DNA from: Plantibacter flavus
GTDB lineage: Bacteria; Actinomycetota; Actinomycetes; Actinomycetales; Microbacteriaceae
Assembly: GCF_900177615.1 (NCBI RefSeq)
Contig: NZ_FXAP01000007.1
Coordinates: 109,886-173,885, forward strand
DNA: 64,000 nt
Direction of reading: 5' to 3'
Positions 24,464-32,358 of the stretch are shown piece after piece. The notes beneath the pieces are model-generated. The model saw only the letters and a list, made by a program, of their open reading frames with translations, was not told where the DNA came from and did no database searches. Position 1 is the first letter of the stretch. Each line of letters opens with the position of its first letter. The position numbers were made by a program, and so were the translations under genes.

Positions 24464-25036
24464 GTGACTGTCAACACCATCGACAAGCGGGGCACCGGCC
24501 CGACCCGTGTGTACGAGACGGCATACCGAGCACTCGTCCTCGACGAGGAACAGGTCGTGCTCGACGCGAGTTTCGAGCACGCATCCGCCCGACGATCGGC
24601 CATCGTGGACCTGCTCCTGAGCAATCACGATGAGGTCCCATCCGCGGACGTCGACGACGTCCGCGCGCCGTTCGGCGGCGCCGATGCGGACGCCGCGACC
24701 GCCCAGGTCGTCGCGCTGTTCGTCGACGCCGGCGCCGACATCAACTGCTACCTCAGCGAAGCGCAAGTCGATGTAGGACCGCTCGTCATGTACAGCGCCT
24801 TCACCGACTTCGGGACCGGCGAGCTCAGCATCGAGCACTACGGGACCGCCGAGGAACGACTCAGCGCACTGAGGGACCGCGCCGGAATCTTCACCGACGA
24901 CGAAGAGTACTTCCTCGCCGCCGACGAAGAGACGTGCTCAACCGCCATCGAGATGGCCCTGTCGCCGACCCGCGGCCGCCTGTACCTCGTCGAAGCCACG
25001 CGCGATCCTGCCGATGGCAGCTACTGCACCATCTGA
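24464..25036 (+). CDS. Hypothetical acidic protein, 190 aa
   Basis: Not recognised. It is acidic with alternating helices and strands (ARRSAIVDLLLSNHD; TAQVVALFVDAGADINCYL). The Asp/Ala-rich middle (SADVDDVRAPFGGADADAAT) is probably a loop. CAAGGAGA before the GTG at 24464 supports the start. It is followed after 15 bases by the proposed antitoxin gene and so belongs to the same short operon as the MazF-like gene. Confidence 0.55.
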   Translation: MTVNTIDKRGTGPTRVYETAYRALVLDEEQVVLDASFEHASARRSAIVDLLLSNHDEVPSADVDDVRAPFGGADADAATAQVVALFVDAGADINCYLSEAQVDVGPLVMYSAFTDFGTGELSIEHYGTAEERLSALRDRAGIFTDDEEYFLAADEETCSTAIEMALSPTRGRLYLVEATRDPADGSYCTI

Positions 25037-25051
25037 GCCGAGGAGGCCACC

Positions 25052-25366
25052 ATGAAGCACCTGATGTTGATCGAAGACGGTTCCAGCTTGGAGAACAGCC
25101 TGCACCTCAGCGATCGCACCCGAGCCGCGCGCCTGATCGACCTTCTCCGCTCCGGGGACCTCGGTGACTCGGTCGCCAGCGACGCCAATGAGGCGCTGAT
25201 CGAGGCAGATCTCGAAGCAGCCGCCGCGGACTACCCCGAAGGAGTGTCCGCGCAACACCCGCGCCCAGAAGACTACGTGGACACTCTCCGCGACGTTCTC
25301 TCAGACCGAGGCATCGACATGTACCTCGATGACCTCGACGCCCCGACGGAGGTGAGCACCGCATGA
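25052..25366 (+). CDS. Acidic 104-aa protein, possible antitoxin of the MazF-like toxin
   Basis: A small, strongly acidic helical protein (TRAARLIDLLRSGDLGDSV; EALIEADLEAAAADYPEG; LSDRGIDMYLDDLD). Its stop overlaps the MazF-like start (ATGA), and GAGGAGG precedes its ATG. Position, size and charge are those of an antitoxin. However, no ribbon-helix-helix or AbrB DNA-binding pattern typical of MazE/PemI antitoxins is visible. The antitoxin call is therefore inference from context; it could simply be an unrelated small phage-type protein. Confidence 0.4.
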   Translation: MKHLMLIEDGSSLENSLHLSDRTRAARLIDLLRSGDLGDSVASDANEALIEADLEAAAADYPEGVSAQHPRPEDYVDTLRDVLSDRGIDMYLDDLDAPTEVSTA

Positions 25367-26043
25367 CCACGAGTCCACCAAAGCCATCGGACCTCGTCAG
25401 AACGGCCGCATCGAAGCAATCACCCAGGACGGTCGTGCCGTCGCTGCGTCATCGGCGCGGCGACATCTGGATGGTGAACGCCGACCCCGGCAATCCCGCC
25501 GTCGGAACGGAGATCTGGAGCAACCGCCCCGCGATCATCGTCTCGAACAACGTGATGAACTCCAGCGCTGGCTTCGCCCTGATCGTGTACCTGTCGACGG
25601 CCACGCGCAAGCGCAGCGGGCCGACACATGTGGAGATCCCCGTCGACGACGGCAACGGTCACACCATGGCTCTCGTCGAGCAGGTCCACACCGTGGACGC
25701 CTCGCGACTCCTCCGACACATGGGATCCGTCCCAGCAACCCACATGCGAGAGATCGACGCGGCCCTGACGCTGTCGATGAGCATCGGTCGCAATCCAGAT
25801 ACGCACAACGCGTTCCGGAAGTGGGAGGAACACATCAAGCTCCACGGCATCAACATCGCCAAGGAGATCGATGCCCTCGCCGGGAACACCGTCGACCAGC
25901 GCATCCAAGCGCTGTCCAAGGCGCTCGAGCTCACAGCCATCGCCGCGGACGCCTGGCGGGACCTGTACGAAAACTCGCAGGCGCACCCATCCGCGATGCA
26001 TGACGTCGCTCAGGCACTGCACGGGAGTCCCTTCAAGGCCTAG
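25363..26043 (+). CDS. MazF/PemK-like endoribonuclease toxin with C-terminal extension
   Basis: 226 aa. Residues 30-145 follow the MazF pattern: RRGDIWMVNADPGNPAVGTE, then NRPAIIVSNNVMNSS, FALIVYLSTATRKR, ALVEQVHTVDASRL and HMGSVPATHMREIDAAL. The conserved GD, the RP..IVSN strand, the ST loop and the LxEQVxTVD segment are all present. MazF-type proteins cut mRNA at short motifs. The usual length is about 110 aa; here a 30-aa lead and an 80-aa helical C-terminal domain are added, which is unusual. It overlaps the upstream acidic protein gene by four bases and is followed by a hairpin. Confidence 0.75.
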   Translation: MTTSPPKPSDLVRTAASKQSPRTVVPSLRHRRGDIWMVNADPGNPAVGTEIWSNRPAIIVSNNVMNSSAGFALIVYLSTATRKRSGPTHVEIPVDDGNGHTMALVEQVHTVDASRLLRHMGSVPATHMREIDAALTLSMSIGRNPDTHNAFRKWEEHIKLHGINIAKEIDALAGNTVDQRIQALSKALELTAIAADAWRDLYENSQAHPSAMHDVAQALHGSPFKA

Positions 26044-26045
26044 CT

Positions 26046-26083
26046 TCGCAGCCCCGCTCGCAAAAGATCGGGCGGGGCTGCGA
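26046..26083 (+). terminator. Strong hairpin after the MazF-like gene
   Basis: 15-bp arms (tcgcagccccgctcg / cgggcggggctgcga) with one wobble pair and an 8-base loop, starting 3 bases after the stop. Confidence 0.65.
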
Positions 26084-26093
26084 CAATGCGGAT

Positions 26094-28244
26094 ATGGATG
26101 CGCCCGGCAACGATCTGACCAAGTCAGTTCTACGGACTCGCGCCATTGCCTGGCAGTACTTCTCCGATAGGCACGGTCACCGTCCCACCTCAGACGGAGG
26201 CCAACTCGACGAACAGGTGCTCCACAGGTGGATGCGAGAAGTACACGAGTTGCGTTCTCAGGGCAGCCTAAGTGCCGAGGATCAACAACTTCTAGATGAG
26301 GTCGCGCCTGACTGGGCGCGGACCCGTGGACGATCGGAGGAATCTCTCACGCGCCTCCGGTCCCGAATCGAAGAGTGGTCGGAGTTCGTCTCGATCCACG
26401 CGGTCGATCCACGCGGACATCGTTCCAATCCGAACGCTGAGCGCCGCCTTCATTCCTGGCTACTGACACTCCAGCTTGCCGATACGCGCGGGGCCGTAGA
26501 CCCCGAGTTTCGAGAGATTCTCGACGCTGAAGCCCCCTGGTGGCGCACCAGGATTGCCCCAACACAGCCCGCAAGCTCGGCCGCGCCCCGGCGTGAGACC
26601 CCGCTCATCATCCATGCGGCTCCGCCGGAGACTGCTGGGTCCTTCACGCTCGGCTACGCCGAGTGGCCAGCCGAAGGGCTCTCTGCTACACAGAGATCCA
26701 GCCTACTGATGCTCGCGCAGTGGCTAGCATTCACCCTTCATCACGGGCGAACACCCAGAAACACCCCCCTCGATGATGAAGACATCGAACGTCGCCTCGC
26801 CCAATGGATGGCTCGCATGCGCTCCGAGTTTCGTCGCGGGGCCCTGCACCCGGCGGTAATCGCAGCCCTCGATGCCGCGGTAAGCGGGTGGGCGAACACC
26901 CCTAGGCGTGGTCGCCCACCGAAGACGGCTACGACCGAGGTGGTCAGCCGGCGATCACCATCTCGAAGAGACTCGCCGTCCGACGTCGTCGAAATTGAGC
27001 GGAGCTGGATCGAACACTCACCCGGCATGAGCGCGTTGAACTCCCTGATCGATCGGAAGATGGCTGGCGCATTCGACCACCTCACCGTCCGCCATCAATC
27101 CAGTCTCCTGAGGTTCGCCGACTGGGTCGACTTCACACGCACACATGGTCGACAACCAGGGAATGCGCGTCTGGTCTCAGCACAAGAGGCGCGCCTCTAC
27201 GAGTGGATGCGGGTGCTCAGGCGCGCCCGCAATAGAGGTGAACTCGACCCTGCAGTCCAAACCTCCTTTGACGACATCGCTCCAGAGTGGATCGAAGCCC
27301 GGAGTGTGGGTCGCCCACGATGGGTGCCCACAGAAGACGGTGAAGGCCGACAAGTTCCACGACCTCACGTCCTGACCGCAAACGTTGCAACACACAAACC
27401 CCGCGCTGCGGCATACGCTGAGTTCATCGCTCTGCACAACCACAGACCGTTCAGCACAGCGGAAGACAGCGCCGAGTTGAGCATGGCTCGATGGTTCGCG
27501 AAGAAGCGCACGCAGTTGATCGAAGGCAAACTACACCCGGCTGTCCGCGCGGCGATCTCCGATGAACTTCCTGGTTGGGATTCAACCAGCGGCATGCTCG
27601 CATTCGAGATCGCAGCGACGTCCGATTTCCACGAAAGACTCGGGCAACTCGAGGCGTACATCAACGAACACGACGGACAACGCCCACCCAGGAATCGGAT
27701 GCCTGAGACGCCCGGATATTGGCTCGCTGAACAGAAGGACCTCTTCAGAATGGGGAACCTCGACCATACGCGCAAAAGGGCGCTCGACAATGTCCTCTCT
27801 CGTGGCTGGCACAGACCTCAAGCCGACATCGACTGGTCCACAGCCCTTGACTCGCTGGTGACGTTCGTTTCCACGAATGGACACTTCCCGCGCCGTGCCG
27901 CTGAGAGCGATAGATCCGAGCTCAAACTGGAGCAATGGTTGCGGCGCCAGCGAGCACATCTGCGGACCGGGGACCTGAGTCGACAACGCAGTGACGCGTT
28001 GCGACGCGCAGTGCCCGGGTGGGATGAACCGAAGCTCATGGCTACATGGACCCGTTCCCTCCACGAAGTCGTGGAGTTCTACGCCGCACATCGGCAACTT
28101 CCCCGGGCAACGGCGGGCCATCCGTACAACTGGCTGGCGTACCAGCGCAGCAGACACAAAGCTGGCTTGCTGAGCGAGGCCCAAGTCGCCATGATCGATG
28201 CGGCTGCGCCCGGATGGCGACCTGACGACCTGACTGAGCCGTAG
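26094..28244 (+). CDS. Eight-repeat helicase-associated (HA) domain protein
   Basis: 716 aa built almost entirely from about eight degenerate repeats of 65-80 residues, each with the HA (PF03457-like) pattern. The pattern is a Trp/Leu-led helix, an HG..P turn, 'Wl...R....G.L' and an ending in 'ld...PgW'. Clear copies include HRWMREVHELRSQGSLSAED, WMARMRSEFRRGALHPAV, WMRVLRRARNRGELDPAV, WFAKKRTQLIEGKLHPAV and WLRRQRAHLRTGDLSRQR. HA domains normally hang on the C-terminus of actinobacterial SF2 helicases and are thought to bind DNA; here no helicase domain is present. Codons such as CTA, CAA and AGA are commoner than in neighbours, suggesting recent arrival. The start is close to the preceding hairpin, with no clear ribosome site. 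Confidence 0.75.
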   Translation: MDAPGNDLTKSVLRTRAIAWQYFSDRHGHRPTSDGGQLDEQVLHRWMREVHELRSQGSLSAEDQQLLDEVAPDWARTRGRSEESLTRLRSRIEEWSEFVSIHAVDPRGHRSNPNAERRLHSWLLTLQLADTRGAVDPEFREILDAEAPWWRTRIAPTQPASSAAPRRETPLIIHAAPPETAGSFTLGYAEWPAEGLSATQRSSLLMLAQWLAFTLHHGRTPRNTPLDDEDIERRLAQWMARMRSEFRRGALHPAVIAALDAAVSGWANTPRRGRPPKTATTEVVSRRSPSRRDSPSDVVEIERSWIEHSPGMSALNSLIDRKMAGAFDHLTVRHQSSLLRFADWVDFTRTHGRQPGNARLVSAQEARLYEWMRVLRRARNRGELDPAVQTSFDDIAPEWIEARSVGRPRWVPTEDGEGRQVPRPHVLTANVATHKPRAAAYAEFIALHNHRPFSTAEDSAELSMARWFAKKRTQLIEGKLHPAVRAAISDELPGWDSTSGMLAFEIAATSDFHERLGQLEAYINEHDGQRPPRNRMPETPGYWLAEQKDLFRMGNLDHTRKRALDNVLSRGWHRPQADIDWSTALDSLVTFVSTNGHFPRRAAESDRSELKLEQWLRRQRAHLRTGDLSRQRSDALRRAVPGWDEPKLMATWTRSLHEVVEFYAAHRQLPRATAGHPYNWLAYQRSRHKAGLLSEAQVAMIDAAAPGWRPDDLTEP

Positions 28245-28268
28245 AGCCCCAACGAATCTGCACTGATT

Positions 28269-28300
28269 AGACACCCCTTCACACCGAAGGGGTGTCTTTT
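28269..28300 (+). terminator. Intrinsic terminator with U-tract
   Basis: Perfect 12-bp arms (agacaccccttc / gaaggggtgtct), a 5-base loop and a following TTTT. This is the clearest classical intrinsic terminator of the window, 24 bases after the HA-repeat gene. Confidence 0.85.
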
Positions 28301-28329
28301 CGTGCGCCGAAAAACACGAAGGACTCCTC

Positions 28330-29085
28330 ATGCTAAAGAAGCTGCTCGAAGCCAACACCGGTGGCGGCCGTCGACGCGTCCCCCAGGTCTTCGCAGACTT
28401 CTGCGAGCTGACGGCCATCACGTTCCGGAACGCTGTCGACCTGCACAGGCACGACGCCCGCGAGTCTCGTCACGCGGAGATCCTCGCCAGCTACTCGGAC
28501 GACGAAGTCGCCAGGTTCCCGCAGATGATCGCCGAGCTCATCCTCGAGTTCGAGAAGGGATTCGGCGACCACCTTGGCCACTTGTACATGTCCCTCGACC
28601 TCGGCAACGAGTCGTTGGGGCAGTACTTCACTCCCTACTCGGTCTCATCTTTGTTGGCCAAGATGACCATCGGAGAGCAGACAACGGCCCTCGATAACCA
28701 GCCCTTCATCACGCTCCACGAGCCGTCCTGCGGCAGCGGCGGCATGATCGTCGCATTCGCGGAGGCGATGGACTCGGTTGGACTCAACTACCAACGACGG
28801 GTCCATGTGACGGCCGTCGATCTGGACCAGACCGCGGTGCACATGACGTACGTCGCGCTCACGCTGCTGCACATGCCCGCCGTCGTCGTCCACGGCAACA
28901 CCCTCACGCTCGAGGAGTTCGACGTCTGGCCTACGCCGGCGCATGTTCTCGGCAGCTGGGAAACCAAGCTCCGGACCCACAGGTCCACCCAACGCGCTGG
29001 AGAGACGCCGACCTCGGCAGCGTCTTCAGCCGCCGAAGCACCCCCTGCACCCATGACTGACGACCCAGATCGGAGTGCCGCGTGA
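28330..29085 (+). CDS. HsdM/N6-methylase-like SAM-binding protein without an NPPY motif
   Basis: 251 aa. Residues 90-190 match the N-terminal half of type I M subunits: LGQYFTPYSVSSLLAKM (the QYFTP element), LHEPSCGSGGMIVAFAEAM (SAM-binding motif I, EPsCGSGG), VTAVDLDQTAVHMTYVALTL and VVHGNTLTL. The next expected motif, (D/N)PPF/Y for catalysis, is absent; the chain reads FDVWPTPAHVLGSWE and ends in a Ser/Ala/Pro tail. Either the fold is kept for SAM binding without adenine methylation, or the DVWPTPA segment substitutes for the active loop. GACTCCTC gives only a weak ribosome site. It overlaps the next gene by four bases. No restriction subunit is nearby. Confidence 0.7.
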   Translation: MLKKLLEANTGGGRRRVPQVFADFCELTAITFRNAVDLHRHDARESRHAEILASYSDDEVARFPQMIAELILEFEKGFGDHLGHLYMSLDLGNESLGQYFTPYSVSSLLAKMTIGEQTTALDNQPFITLHEPSCGSGGMIVAFAEAMDSVGLNYQRRVHVTAVDLDQTAVHMTYVALTLLHMPAVVVHGNTLTLEEFDVWPTPAHVLGSWETKLRTHRSTQRAGETPTSAASSAAEAPPAPMTDDPDRSAA

Positions 29086-29402
29086 GCGAGACGAAGAGAC
29101 CACCCATCCGCGGCAACTACGCCGCGACGAAGCTGAAGAACGACCTCGTACGCCTCGACCCCGAGCTGCAGGTCGAGCTGAAGAACGTCCGCATCAACGG
29201 CTCCCTCCAGGGATGCTCCGGATTCGTCACGAACCCTCGCACGGGCAAGATCGCCTACATCTGCACCGACCGCAACAACATGGCGACCACACGAGCGCTC
29301 TACCGCTCGGCCAAGCACACCAGGGACTTTACCGGTGGGACGAACCGATTCGCCACCTACGACGACCTCTCCCAGTCAGTCGTCGAGCTGCTGCGCAGCT
29401 GA
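29082..29402 (+). CDS. Conserved small protein, 106 aa (paralogue of 35005-35295)
   Basis: Not recognised as a named family, but clearly related to the protein at 35005-35295. Both share TKLKN, a P-L-E-L-N-R pattern, NGS-(L/F)-(Q/E)-GCSGFVT, P-TGK-(I/V)-AY, ALYR/AMYR and RDFTGG-NRF. The GCSGFV and RDFTGG blocks are probably structural. Residues 30-80 look beta-rich. It starts at a GTG overlapping the methylase-like stop (GTGA). The presence of two copies on one element suggests a useful but unknown small function. Confidence 0.65.
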   Translation: MSETKRPPIRGNYAATKLKNDLVRLDPELQVELKNVRINGSLQGCSGFVTNPRTGKIAYICTDRNNMATTRALYRSAKHTRDFTGGTNRFATYDDLSQSVVELLRS

Positions 29403-29458
29403 GAAGGCTGTCACGCAGCACCCATCGAAGCATCCATCTCTACGAACGGAGGCTCCCC

Positions 29459-29788
29459 GTGAGCGAATTCTGGATCGGCCTGCTCATCATCCCCGGGCTC
29501 GCAATCATCGCGCTGCTCCTGTGGATGGCTCTGTCGCTCGCAAGCTGGATGTGGAAGCGCCTGCATTGGGCGATGCTGCGGCGCGTCGATGTCGATCGCA
29601 ACCTCTACACGCTGCGCTTCGGCGCCTCGGCCGATGCGCCGGAGAAGCCCGAGTACCTCGACGCCGCCAACCGCTTCCGAGATGCACTGCTCGACACCCC
29701 CCGTTTCCACACCCTGGCCGGCCTCGGGTGGATGGTGCTCATCGTCCGAGAGCAGCGCCGAGACCCCAAGAACGGACCACGCCCATGA
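29459..29788 (+). CDS. Small membrane protein, 109 aa
   Basis: One strong N-terminal membrane segment at about residues 5-33 (FWIGLLIIPGLAIIALLLWM, then ALSLASWMW), followed by a basic cytoplasmic part with WKRLHWAMLRRVDVDRN and a polar domain to the end. AACGGAGG before the GTG at 29459 fixes the start. It overlaps the next ATG (ATGA). The role is unknown. Confidence 0.6.
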   Translation: MSEFWIGLLIIPGLAIIALLLWMALSLASWMWKRLHWAMLRRVDVDRNLYTLRFGASADAPEKPEYLDAANRFRDALLDTPRFHTLAGLGWMVLIVREQRRDPKNGPRP

Positions 29789-30261
29789 CCAGCTCTCCCC
29801 GCCACGTCAGCGACCGCCTGCGCGACATCGTCAGCGACCACGGGAGTGGTGGGCTCTCCGCGGACGAGATCGCAACGATCAAATCGTCCGCCGAGGCGCT
29901 CGTCACTCTCGCCGGCGATCGCGATCGCGCCCAGCGAACCGTCACTGACGCTCTCGAGGCCATGCCCGTCCACGGAAAACTCTTCCCCCGCCGCGGAGCA
30001 TTCTTCGCCGCCGCCGACGTCGACAAGGTCAGAGCCATCCTGATTGCGCACGATTCCGCGTCAGAGCCTCTGGATACGATGGTCGCGGACGACGGACCGA
30101 CGTGCGTGCAGTGCGGCCATCCCTGGTCCGAACACCGCAACGTCGTCGGATGTCTCCACACGGCCTGCGCCTGCAGCACCGATGCCGACGAGTCGACCTA
30201 CGCTTGGCTCGCCGGCGAGTTCAACGCCTCCCCGCGTCCACTGAAAGGGTCAGCGTCATGA
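29785..30261 (+). CDS. Hypothetical protein with zinc-finger-like end, 158 aa
   Basis: Not recognised. The N-terminal 100 residues are helical (ADEIATIKSSAEALVTLAGD; RAQRTVTDALEAM). Residues 111-134 hold CVQCGHPWSEHRNVVGCLHT and then CAC, a CxxC...H...C...C set typical of short zinc-binding patches in actinobacterial small proteins. It is coupled to both neighbours through four-base overlaps. Confidence 0.6.
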   Translation: MTSSPRHVSDRLRDIVSDHGSGGLSADEIATIKSSAEALVTLAGDRDRAQRTVTDALEAMPVHGKLFPRRGAFFAAADVDKVRAILIAHDSASEPLDTMVADDGPTCVQCGHPWSEHRNVVGCLHTACACSTDADESTYAWLAGEFNASPRPLKGSAS

Positions 30262-30497
30262 GTACCAACACAGACCGAACGATCCACGGATGGACGGCTG
30301 ACGGCAGCGAGATCGTCCGATACGACCGCTCAGGCAAGTGGTACATCGAACCCCTCCCCGCCGCACCGGGGAAACGGCTGCAGGTGTCCCTCGCCGACGC
30401 CGTCGCCGCTGCTCTCCTCGGGAAGCACGCGCTGGGACGTCCCGGTGGATCAATGTTCGACGCCAAGATCCGCAAGCAGCTGGACACAACCCGATGA
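30258..30497 (+). CDS. Hypothetical protein, 79 aa
   Basis: Not recognised. A WTADGSEIVRYDRSGKWYIE beta-hairpin pattern (repeated aromatic/Gly turns) is followed by a helix (VSLADAVAAALLGKHAL). A small single-domain protein. It starts in the previous stop (ATGA) and overlaps the next ATG. Confidence 0.55.
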   Translation: MSTNTDRTIHGWTADGSEIVRYDRSGKWYIEPLPAAPGKRLQVSLADAVAAALLGKHALGRPGGSMFDAKIRKQLDTTR

Positions 30498-31018
30498 AGC
30501 GCCAGACGCATCTTCGGCGCCTGCCGATCGCCACGATGGCCGGTCGGGGCAACTCTTTCTACGCGCGATGGGGCCGCCTCGAGGTCACGCCCGGTTACAT
30601 CGCGATGTTCACTCGGCGGATCCACGTCACCCTGACCGTGGACCGACCCGGACTCTCCGACGCAGCACGACGGCGGTTGGCCTTCGCGTCGTTCTGCACG
30701 TCGTTCACAGCACTCTCCATCATGACCGCCCTCGCCATGATGGTCGGATATTTCGGTGGTATCTGGCTTGGTGCATTCGTAGTGGCCGTCTTCGTCGCGT
30801 TCTGGGCAGCGGGCGCGCTGCCCGTGTGGCACCTCATGGGTCAGAGCCGGCGGATCCGCGTCGTGGTCATTCCGCCTGGTGTCTTCAGTGGCGACGGAGA
30901 CGCGTTCGCACGCCTCGCTGCCGATCTCGACGCGCTTGACGAGCGGACGGACCTCGACACGATCGGGTACGAAGTCGAGTGCTGGAGGATCTACAACGAG
31001 CTACCTGAGCGTCGCTGA
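30494..31018 (+). CDS. Membrane protein with two transmembrane helices, 174 aa
   Basis: Two adjacent hydrophobic segments at about residues 66-86 (FASFCTSFTALSIMTALAMM) and 88-112 (YFGGIWLGAFVVAVFVAFWA), with short loops. A basic N-terminal part and an acidic C-terminal cytoplasmic part (GDAFARLAADLDALDERTDL) surround them. No signal peptide is seen. It is the last gene of the coupled set from 29.1 kb. No family was recognised. Confidence 0.6.
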   Translation: MKRQTHLRRLPIATMAGRGNSFYARWGRLEVTPGYIAMFTRRIHVTLTVDRPGLSDAARRRLAFASFCTSFTALSIMTALAMMVGYFGGIWLGAFVVAVFVAFWAAGALPVWHLMGQSRRIRVVVIPPGVFSGDGDAFARLAADLDALDERTDLDTIGYEVECWRIYNELPERR

Positions 31019-31097
31019 GGTGGACACTCTCCGGGCGGCTCGCCGGACGACCACTGGACAGGTCGAGCTCCATCCCGGGACTCAGGAAGGACGTCAG

Positions 31098-31277
31098 ATG
31101 ACACCTGGCAGCAACGAAGAGAGCGACCGCGTCGAGCACTTTCGTGTCGACGTCGAGACGTACCGACGCCTGAACCCATCGGCACCCTACGAGGTGGCTT
31201 CGCAGGCCGTCATGGACCTCACCTACCCCCAGCTCAAGAGCATGCGCGCGGAGCAACCGACAAGAACATCGCGCTGA
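31098..31277 (+). CDS. Small protein, 59 aa
   Basis: AGGAAGGA before the ATG at 31098 supports translation. The protein is polar with one helix (APYEVASQAVMDLTYPQL) and no recognised motif. The frame continues upstream without a better start. Confidence 0.45.
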   Translation: MTPGSNEESDRVEHFRVDVETYRRLNPSAPYEVASQAVMDLTYPQLKSMRAEQPTRTSR

Positions 31278-31395
31278 TCACTTCAGCCTGAGCTACGACG
31301 CGTCTCATCCAGGCGGGTCGAGCAATGACTCACGACCGTAAGTCCATCCAGCGTTTGCGGCCGATCAGCCGCGCGCCAACGAACGGAGAACCACC

Positions 31396-31779
31396 ATGCG
31401 ACCCGAACTCAAGACCGGCGTCAACGTCGACCCCGTGAACGTCAACGCCGGCCTCCGGATGGCCGCCACCCTCGGATACAGCGACAGCCAGGCCCAGATG
31501 GTGGCCGAACACTCGCTCCTCCGTTGGAAGCGCGGCGAGGAAGAGAGCGGCGAGAAGCTGTGGCTCAGCGAGTACCCGCGCGATCTCACCTCGTGGAAGG
31601 CGATCCTCGCCGCGGCGATCGTCACGCCTGAGCCGAGGTCCGCAGACCTCATCACCTGCACGGGCGCCGCATCCTGCATCGCTCCCCTGCACATCCACGG
31701 CTGCTTCGCCGACGTCGAGCAGGGAAGCTGCAACCTGGCTTCTGAGCACGTGAGCGTTGCTCCGGCAGAACAGGCATGA
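31396..31779 (+). CDS. Hypothetical protein, 127 aa
   Basis: Not recognised. The first 60 residues are helical with a charged middle (LLRWKRGEEESGEKLWLSEY). Residues 88-110 carry Cys residues (LITCTGAASCIAPLHIHGC, then SCN), possibly binding a metal ion with the His pair. ACGGAGAA precedes the ATG. It is followed closely by the Lsr2-like gene and is probably co-expressed with it. Confidence 0.55.
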   Translation: MRPELKTGVNVDPVNVNAGLRMAATLGYSDSQAQMVAEHSLLRWKRGEEESGEKLWLSEYPRDLTSWKAILAAAIVTPEPRSADLITCTGAASCIAPLHIHGCFADVEQGSCNLASEHVSVAPAEQA

Positions 31780-31798
31780 TCACTGGGAGGATGGGGAG

Positions 31799-32014
31799 AT
31801 GGCCAAGCGAACCGTAGTCACGCTCGTCGACGACATCGACGGAACAGAGATCGCACCTGGAGCCGGCGACACCGTCCGCTTCGGTATCGACGGCCGCAAC
31901 TTCGAAATCGACCTCCGTGAGGAAACCGCCGCGGAGCTGCGCGAGCAGCTGCGCCCATTCGTTGAGGCCGGCCGCCGCGTCGTCATCCCGCGTACCCGCC
32001 GACGCCGCCCCTAG
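31799..32014 (+). CDS. lsr2: Lsr2-like protein reduced to the oligomerisation domain
   Basis: 71 aa. It starts MAKRTVVTLVDDIDGTEIAP, continues VRFGIDGRNFEIDL and AAELREQLRPFVEAGRRV, and ends in PRTRRRRP. This is the canonical N-terminal domain of Lsr2, which forms dimers and higher oligomers. Full-length Lsr2 (about 110 aa) continues through a linker to a helical domain with an RGR hook that binds AT-rich DNA. Here that domain is missing: the chain stops after a short Arg run that may give weak, non-specific DNA contact. GGGAGG before the ATG at 31799 sets the start. By analogy with truncated H-NS variants it could poison host Lsr2 filaments and relieve silencing of this element; that is inference. 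Confidence 0.85.
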   Translation: MAKRTVVTLVDDIDGTEIAPGAGDTVRFGIDGRNFEIDLREETAAELREQLRPFVEAGRRVVIPRTRRRRP

Positions 32015-32058
32015 CCAGCGCTCGTTACCCGCGGTTACCGCCGCGTCCCACTGGGACG

Positions 32059-32349
32059 TTAAGCGACGCGCACCGATAGAACCGTCCGCTCGGTCCCGGC
32101 AAGATCCATCAGGCGAGCAAGTGCCGCACTGTAGTCCGGACCCTCTGCCTCGAGCATTTCAACGACCACCGAGCGGAACGACGCCGTGCCGACCAGGAGC
32201 CCGTCAACTCGACCCCTCCCGCGAACCTGCACCAGCTGGTGTCCGACCGGAGTCAGGGCGACCACATCCGCGCGGAGCGCTTCGACGTCCTCGCCCGAGA
32301 CCTCGATGTCGACAACTGAGCGAGCACGAACCGGAGCTACAACCTTCAC
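32059..32349 (-). CDS. Hypothetical protein, 96 aa
   Basis: Not recognised. A small alpha/beta protein (ARSVVDIEVSGEDVEALRAD; GRVDGLLVGTASFRSVVVEM) starting at a GTG. It is on the strand opposite to the surrounding operon and is the first gene of the 32.0-34.7 kb islet. It begins 10 bases after the stop of the next upstream islet gene, so the two are probably co-transcribed. Confidence 0.5.
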   Translation of the reverse strand: MKVVAPVRARSVVDIEVSGEDVEALRADVVALTPVGHQLVQVRGRGRVDGLLVGTASFRSVVVEMLEAEGPDYSAALARLMDLAGTERTVLSVRVA

Positions 32350-32358
32350 GCACCTAGC

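Noticed and set aside
31325..31435. 36-codon frame before the gene at 31396
   Set aside because: No ribosome site and it overlaps the better supported start region.
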